A stretch of 64,000 nt of DNA from Apostichopus japonicus (lineage: Eukaryota; Echinodermata; Holothuroidea; Aspidochirotida; Stichopodidae): positions 12,082,499-12,146,498 of the forward strand of contig NC_092565.1 in assembly GCF_037975245.1 (NCBI RefSeq), in the 5' to 3' direction. Positions 57,266 through 64,000 of this stretch are shown piece after piece. The notes beneath the pieces were generated by a model, which searched no databases, was not told the DNA's origin, and saw only the letters and a list, made by a program, of their open reading frames with translations. A program made the translations under genes and the position numbers. Position 1 is the stretch's first letter; each line of letters opens with the position of its first letter.

Positions 57266-59390
57266 AGTTTGAATTATAACAATTGTATATGTAACACTTA
57301 TCACAGATTTTACTTAGCATGCATTTAATTACAGAACAGTCCTTAAATGCTTATATCTGCAATATATAATGTCACATACAGAAATTAAGAAAAAAGTCCA
57401 AAGGGGAAAAATTGGGAAAATTTCTTGCATCAATAAAACAGATTTTCTCTCACCACCTCCACCTCTCTCTGTAATAAATAAACTGTCTTGAATGGAGAGA
57501 ACAACGTTTATAAAGTGTATTTATTGTGTATTCCCCCCAGCCCCCCCCCCCAGGCGAACCCCATGCATATATGATTTCAAAAAGTGTATTTAGAAATATT
57601 CGGAGTTATTTAACATAAAAAGTCTCTCAATCTGGATCGCATCGGTTTGGCATTGAAACACGTGCTGGCGTTCCACATGGCCGAGGGAACTAACGGGCTC
57701 TCATAGCAAAGATCCCAATCTATTAGATTAAGCTATATAGTATATGATATAACCATGAGGGACTTGTTATGGAATAACAACTCCCCTGATATAACCTGTA
57801 ACTAGCATTAGCTGTTTCTGAACAAAGATTTAAACAGACCAACTGTACGAAGCGAAATTTGAAGAAGTAAATTTCTAGCTCTATGAAAAAAATAATTTGA
57901 GCAAGGTGTAAAGTTGTTTTTCATTTTCAAGTAAACGACCAAGTCTAGTGTAACAATAAGATTGAGTTGACATTAGTTGTGTGAACCCTTACTGCTAATA
58001 AAATGAACCTATATGACATCATAGAGAGTCTAATGTGGGTTTACGCAGAGATAGGCTGCTTGATGAGTTGCATTAAACTTGATCATTTTAGCTAAAGTCA
58101 AACACAATGATACTGTTGTGATTTGGGAACAATGCTCGGAAACACTTGGGGGGTATCTGAACCCATTAGATTAAGAAATCACCGGTCCAGGTTGGACCGA
58201 TGCCGCAATGCATGATGGATGGTTCATCAAATGATTCGAGTAGCTCCCTCCCTCCATACATGCAGCAATGTTCTAATTTGCCCCCTATTCATTCTTGTTT
58301 TGTGTGATAATCTCATTCAAAATCTGTTGACAGTTTTCGAAAAGCTCTTTTCATTTCCAAGATTTGAAATTTTCATAAATCTGGGAAACTCCTTAAACAT
58401 GTGCAAATTATGACGTAGAGTATTTCGCTCATCAAACTTTCTTATTTTAGCACGTTATATGTTAACCTCTAATTACAAGCCCACATATACCATTTGAATA
58501 ATGTTGATGTTCCTCTTTTCAAAGAAACAAATTAAATCACTCAGGCCACAAACCTGTGTTTAGTGTCCTTGACACGAAGGTTGTAAAACAAAGAAATAAC
58601 ATAACAGAAAATAAGACAGCCACTCCTTTTACATTATCAATGTGCATAATTAGCTGATGTTTATTCATAAATGAGAATAGGATTAAGAAAAATCTTGTAA
58701 AATGGTCAATCTCTTATCGATTTCTATGAGAGTTGCAGCTATATGCATTGTTTCTATAGTGCCAGTATAGACCGCTATAGCTATAATTATTGTAGTGCGC
58801 ATGCGCCCTACAAAGTTGGGATTCGTAGCCCGCTCCCTCATCTACATGACTGGCTGGTGAATGTCAGCTGAACATACACTCTTCATAGCAATCTCAAATT
58901 CACAGGTTCGCTACGCAGGAAAAAATCTAGACTCAGGTTAGCAAAGAAATGTGGCGGCGAACAGTTTATTCTGCACACGTAAATAAAATAGATCTCCTTG
59001 AGCAACATTCTTCTTCAAAACAATACGTTAAATTCTCTACTTTGGTTCGTTATTTTCAAATTGAAAAAGACTGGTAACATTTGAACGCGTTTGAGTTCAC
59101 AACATCCTGCAAAAATGTTGCAAGCAACAAATGTTAATCGTATTAAGCCGCAACGACTCGGCGTTATCTGTTCTACTTCGGTTATTGCAACTACTATGGC
59201 CGTGTATGGCATATACTACGTGTTTGGATGATGACAAAACCAGGGCCAGGAAATCGACGAGGCAGTTTTAACAGACCGGAGGTTGTTACATTTTCAATGA
59301 TAGACAATATGCCTACATGTATTCGTTAGATTAATCGACTTTTAGGCCTTCGGTGCAAATCACCGTATGTTCGTAAACTTTTTATGTTCG
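57266..59390. other. Intergenic stretch, no gene recognised
   Basis: AT-rich with a C-rich patch near 57540. A slightly more GC- and CpG-rich part at 58780-59220 could be regulatory, but I see no conserved exon or element there. Confidence 0.4.
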
Positions 59391-59395
59391 TAAAC

Positions 59396-59664
59396 TTCGG
59401 CGGAGTGTATAGCCTAGTGGTTAACGCCGGCGTCTCCCAGTCATGAGATCCCCGGTTCGATTCCCCGCCCCGCCGACAGCAAGGTGTGTCGTCTGGCAAG
59501 GGTGTTGTTCAATAACAACTTCCCGACATGGACGTTAAATGGATGTGTGCCGAGAGATTGGCTTCGGTCAGCTTGCGCAGTCTATAAGCCTCCATGGCTT
59601 CTTTCGCGAGTTCCTGCTTGCGGGAAGATCACATATACATACATACATACATACATACATACAT
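59396..59664 (+). mobile_element. tRNA-derived SINE with ACAT tail
   Basis: The head TATAGCCTAGTGGTTAACG (A box) and CCCCGGTTCGATTCCCC (B box), with pairing ends GGCGG and CCGCC, is tRNA-like. The body includes GTGTTGTTCAATAACAACTT and GACGTTAAATGG, a block I associate with deuterostome SINEs. It ends in (ACAT)n at 59636-59663. Possible imperfect flanks are TTCGTAAACT and TTCGCTAACT. Confidence 0.8.
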
Positions 59665-60379
59665 TCGCTAACTAGGAGAGGATACAGTAACGTAAACATG
59701 TAGTTCAATTTGGCCAATCACTGTCCAGGACTCTGCGTATTCTCTATCACGTCCGAAATAGGCGTGTTTCGTGATTGGCAGCTATAGTTCTGATGGTTTT
59801 AGACATCATTTATTCGTTTATATTGCATACACACATGCTAGCTAGACTTTATTATAAACATAACACGATATATACTAGCCTCGGTCTACGTTGAGGGACC
59901 AAACGCCGAACTGGCTTCTTCGTGACCGAAAAACACTTCAAAAGGGTTGAAATAAAAAAAGACCCTAATTCCATTAATTATGAACAACTAACTAACGTTG
60001 ACCTACACCACGCACTACAATGACATGTGTTTGTATACAAATACAGTTGCTCTAGTTTATTTTGTCTTTGCTATATAGTCCATTGACCGTTGATATAATA
60101 ATAGACCTGTTATCTACAAACGTTACCGTATCTTTTAAATTTAATCCATCAAGGAACGGGAGAAAATAAGAAAAAAATGTATTGTTTAAGTACTCGATAA
60201 TTAGAAACAACCAAAGGATTGCAACCTTGCACATGTAGAGATGACTTAGTTATAGAATGAGGATTACAAATATACATTCATATTTTATGATTTGAGCAGA
60301 AAGACATATATTTACAAGCCCCAAAATATGCCCAAATATCCATCATATTGAGAGGATCTACATGTATTTAAGCAATAAG

Positions 60380-60530
60380 TCAAAATAATAATAATAACAA
60401 CAAAAACAATAATAATAGTACTATTAATAATTATAATAATCAAAATAATAAATAAATTAAATAAAAATCATAAATAAATAAAAGTAATAAATAATCATAA
60501 TAATAAGAAATAATAAAATAAGAAATAATT
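60380..60530. repeat. AAT-rich microsatellite
   Basis: Imperfect AATAATAAC and AAATAAAT repeats, about 150 bp. Confidence 0.9.
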
Positions 60531-61229
60531 TATTTGTGAATAGTGGTCATAAAACACTTATTGCAGCTTATTTTGCAGCATAGTTTTGACGTGTTTTCTT
60601 TATCCGAGACACCAGGGACATCTGATGTGATATTTAAGAGGTAAACAAGAACTTCAAGGCCAAAAATAAAAACTGAACTAATACACATGTGATAAATCAA
60701 TTCAATGTATGCACATTGTCTGTTCGTTTCCATTCATGTAACAATTCATAAAAATAAAAATGCTTGGTTGACTTTGACCCTGCCTGCATGGCAAGACAAA
60801 CAAAATGTAACCACTGTTAATATATAATTGTTTACGTTACATAGATAGCTGACGCAGTCTAACTATCCGTTTAGTACGTCAAAGTTGAAAATACACAGAG
60901 AACGCATAGTAATGTTATGAAACTTCTTCGTCTTTACACATTAAGCAAAGAAAAAGGCAGCCTAAAAGGATATCTTCACGATTCGCAATGATGGGGCGGG
61001 CGGGGGGGGGGGGTGGTTTTCGGATTCAGTACCCTCTCGGCCTATACGCAGCATATAACTCAATATAAGGAATAGTGAGATTTTGAGTTTCTGGCCTCTT
61101 TACTCTAATCAGGGAGTTATTTTGGGTGGGGGGGGGTGCAAAACATATAGGTTAGGACGTTCTTGCAAGGTAATCACATACTGAGGGATACTTCTACACT
61201 GTCGCAGCGGTTTATTTTGCGTTTGCAAC

Positions 61230-61400
61230 AGTTCACGATATAGAAGTTCCTTATGTATGAAAACTGTCTATTCTAGACTGATCCACGATATATATAGTAG
61301 TTCCTTAATTATGTATGAAAACTGTCTCCTCTAAAACTAGTCCACGATATATACAGTAGTTCCTTAATTATGTATGGAAACTTTCTCCTCTAAAGCTCTA
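61230..61400. repeat. 60-bp tandem repeat, about 3 copies
   Basis: CACGATAT starts at 61232, 61283 and 61343; the units share AGTTCCTTA and TATGTATGAAAACTGTCT and the last two are nearly identical. Confidence 0.85.
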
Positions 61401-63426
61401 TGACGGTGCTTGGGCGGTTGTATAACCATGGTTGCTTTGTGTAACTTTTGCTCTGGAACAGGGCAGGGGGCTTGGGGAATTACAAGAACCAGTTCTATAA
61501 GTCGTTGGTTGTGATTATGATTCTTATCATAACAACGTATGAAGAGTTGTCAGAGAGATCTCTTGTTTTTCTTTCATCGATAACTACCAACCTGTTCATG
61601 CACGTGAACTTTTTACCTTCTACGTTGTTTATCTTCTGCTATGTGAAGGATTGAGGAAATAAAAGTTGTTTGTTCCACCCTTCGGGACCAGTTCAACAAT
61701 CTCAGGATTAAATTACATCGAATTATAATGGCGGAAAGCAACTATGGGATTGTAAATAATTGTCGATTTGTAACTTCGTTCTATAAAGTTTAACCTTCAC
61801 AGTTGTATTGAGGGGTTAAATCGAGTGTCATATCGAGGTTACAGAATTACAGTACATCTTTTGCTGCTTGTTTCATCGTAAAATTTGCCCCACCCCTATC
61901 CAACTTAAGTTCCGGTTTACTCAAAGCTACATCATGTAACAATATATCCAATATTTTCTGTAATTATCAGTCATACGAAACTAGCTTTGCTTTTTAGATC
62001 ATGCATATAGAAACTTTAAAAACGATGTATAGAGCCATATATACCGCGGTACGTATACCTCTGAACATTAAAGTGTAACATTTGATAAACTGACCCCCAA
62101 CAAATTCTGTAAAGTGACAGTTCTTCTGGAAAATTAAAAATGACCGATATCATGTGTGATCCTAATGCAGGCTGGTTACATAAAAAAAAAGTTTTTTTTC
62201 CGCCTTTTAACCCGACAAAAACCGGTTCCGTTAGGTTATGTATTGTTAGGGTCTATATATTGCGCCCTCAGACAGTGGCCTTTTTAGCGAAGTTGGTATT
62301 TTTCCCCCATAAGATTTGGAAATTTACCAAAAAAGTAAACAATAGCTATTATAAAGCTATAGAAATAGTGCATTCTCTTTGCCTTTTCATGGCATAGCAA
62401 ATGACCCAAATAAGAAAAACAAATTATGCCAATCTTCATTATCAATAGATATTGTTTTTAAGTTATCCTTCACTGTAATATATTTGAGTATTAGTCTTGT
62501 GCTATTTTCACTCCTTAAAGAGACACGAATCGTCTAGTGTTATCAGCCAATAACGAACGGCTATATGGAATATCATAGTACTTACCAGTCAACTTTACGC
62601 TTTCCGTCCAATCCGTGGTCTTCAATGATAAAGTTCAAAGATAGGGAACTAGGTCATATTAATTGCAAAAGGGTTACCGAAACGTTCTACTGAAATTAAT
62701 GATTGATGATACGCAAGTCGCAACCAATCACCGCACGCTATTCAAGTCGTCTGCATACATGTGTGATAGATTTAAGTCAACATTTACTTAGCTTGATGAG
62801 TAGTACTTGACGAAGCGCGTTCAGCGTCTCTAAGTAAACATATAGCAACAGTCTGCAGGTTCCACAAATGACATTATCTATCTTCTCAACACTCATCTAA
62901 ATAGAATAAACATGCAGAGATTGACATTTTTTCAATGCGAGCTATGTAAAAATTTGAAGTTTGTCGGGCGGGAGAACTCACCTCGCCCTAGATCACGAAT
63001 GGAATACTGCTGTGAAATTCTCGGGGAGCGATGTAGTCACGCGTGCGCTCTAAATTCCTAAATGTACTAGTTTTGTTGACAACCAAATTACTAGGTTAGT
63101 AATGTACACCATGTGAATGGATTTCCAAGGAGGGCTACTTTGGACTGCTCAAGACATCAGACAAGTGAAATATCGACAAAAGACAACATACAATATTGCG
63201 GAATATTGGTATAACTCGATCGTCTGTTATCAGGCTTAATTTAAATATGTAGGTCACGTGCCGATGAGCGATGATGTGAAAAGCAGACTCCCTGCGGCAA
63301 TAGCTCAACTGTAGACATCCCAGTTTTGTTTTTGAACGAATTTGTTTTTGAACGATATGATACACACACTATACTAACATCACAGATTTCTGCAAAGATG
63401 TTGAAATAATCTTCCAATATCATAGT

Positions 63427-63487
63427 TGGATGGACGGATGGACGGACGGAGGGGGGGGGGGATGGACGGACGGACGGGCGGATAGAC
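63427..63487. repeat. (GGAC/GGAT)n microsatellite
   Basis: GGATGGACGGAC-type tetranucleotide repeat with a central G run of about 10. Confidence 0.95.
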
Positions 63488-64000
63488 GGATACGACACAA
63501 CTATATATATGAAGATCCGCACTGTTCATCTAAGGAAGTTGTGGCTCTCAGTTTGATCACGACCTCTACTACGACAAGACGGTAAACTGCATACTGTATC
63601 GCAGGGAAATATGACAACTTTTACAACAACGTTGTTCTTCAAAGGTCATGATAAGGTGACTAGGTTTCGTAACTTGAGGGGTTATCTTTTGCCTTTGGTT
63701 GAAACCTTTCAGATAACTGTATATGATAACTTTAACATTTTTCTGTATACAACTAAGTTAACCCAACAGTTTATTTATTAAACCCTCGTTTTTGCAAACA
63801 AAACAACCCAAATAGTTTCCTTCTTCGTGTCTACAAAATTTTACGCCCACACTACGGAAAGGTCATCTGTATAATAATTATATTGGTTGGCGTTTACTAC
63901 GATTTATGGGCTGCTTTAAATGGTGATCAAGAGAATTCGTAAATTGTTCGGTTCATTCTAGGTAACTTTTGTCTTTTCCTTTGCTAAAATATGTGAAAAC

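Larger units (their letters stand above)
59666..64000. other. Right flank, no gene recognised
   Basis: Contains an A/T-only stretch of AAT/AAAT repeats (60380-60530), a 60-bp unit CCACGATATATA..AGTAGTTCCTTAATTATGTATG in about three copies at 61230-61400, poly-G runs near 61000 and 61130, and a GGAC/GGAT repeat at 63427-63487. No conserved exon or RNA gene seen. Confidence 0.5.

Overview
The window is AT-rich animal DNA with spliced GT-AG genes, dense minisatellites, tRNA-derived SINEs, hAT-type MITEs and non-LTR retrotransposons. The repeat content (CR1/L2-type LINE, Deu/V-like SINE bodies, a TGATGTCACATCCTCAC fold-back element) and the divergence of the one conserved protein point to a marine invertebrate deuterostome. 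An echinoderm is my best guess, but this is inference and the class cannot be set from the sequence.

The only conserved cellular gene I can support is ANAPC4, the APC4 subunit of the anaphase-promoting complex. It lies on the minus strand. I rebuilt it by hand as 20 coding exons from the ATG at 46631 to the TGA at 6349. All splice sites are GT-AG, every phase joins, and the coding total is 2376 nt (791 residues plus stop), close to the roughly 808 residues of the human protein. Exons 1-6 give the N-terminal WD40 part, exons 7-14 mainly the helical insertion, exons 15-19 the C-terminal part of the propeller, and exon 20 a short acidic tail.

Layout. 1-5700: downstream flank with a 326-bp satellite bounded by a duplicated 300-bp segment, a 135-bp tandem duplication and a long palindrome. 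5735-6420: an 80/81-bp minisatellite whose last unit is the 3' end of the ANAPC4 coding sequence. 6349-46631: ANAPC4. Its 10.5-kb intron 11 holds about 133 copies of a 48-bp minisatellite, split by a recent 5'-truncated CR1/L2-like LINE on the plus strand with a 9-bp target duplication. Intron 6 holds a 1.19-kb non-autonomous hAT element. Intron 5 holds extra partial copies of exon 6. Intron 2 holds a 53-bp minisatellite, a G-rich minisatellite of about 130 bp and a fold-back element. 46.7-64 kb: upstream flank with a MITE carrying telomere-like motifs, a hAT-MITE family (a fourth member is in intron 12), a segmental duplication (52.4-54.7 kb and 55.7-57.1 kb) made of decayed L1/Tx1-like LINE, and a SINE at 59.4 kb. 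No second conserved gene was recognised there.

The most informative structures are the MITE-filled sites with intact empty paralogous sites about 3 kb away, the minisatellite that includes the ANAPC4 stop codon, the partial tandem duplication of ANAPC4 exon 6, and the higher-order structure of the 48-bp array. I found no evidence for a new multi-gene system.
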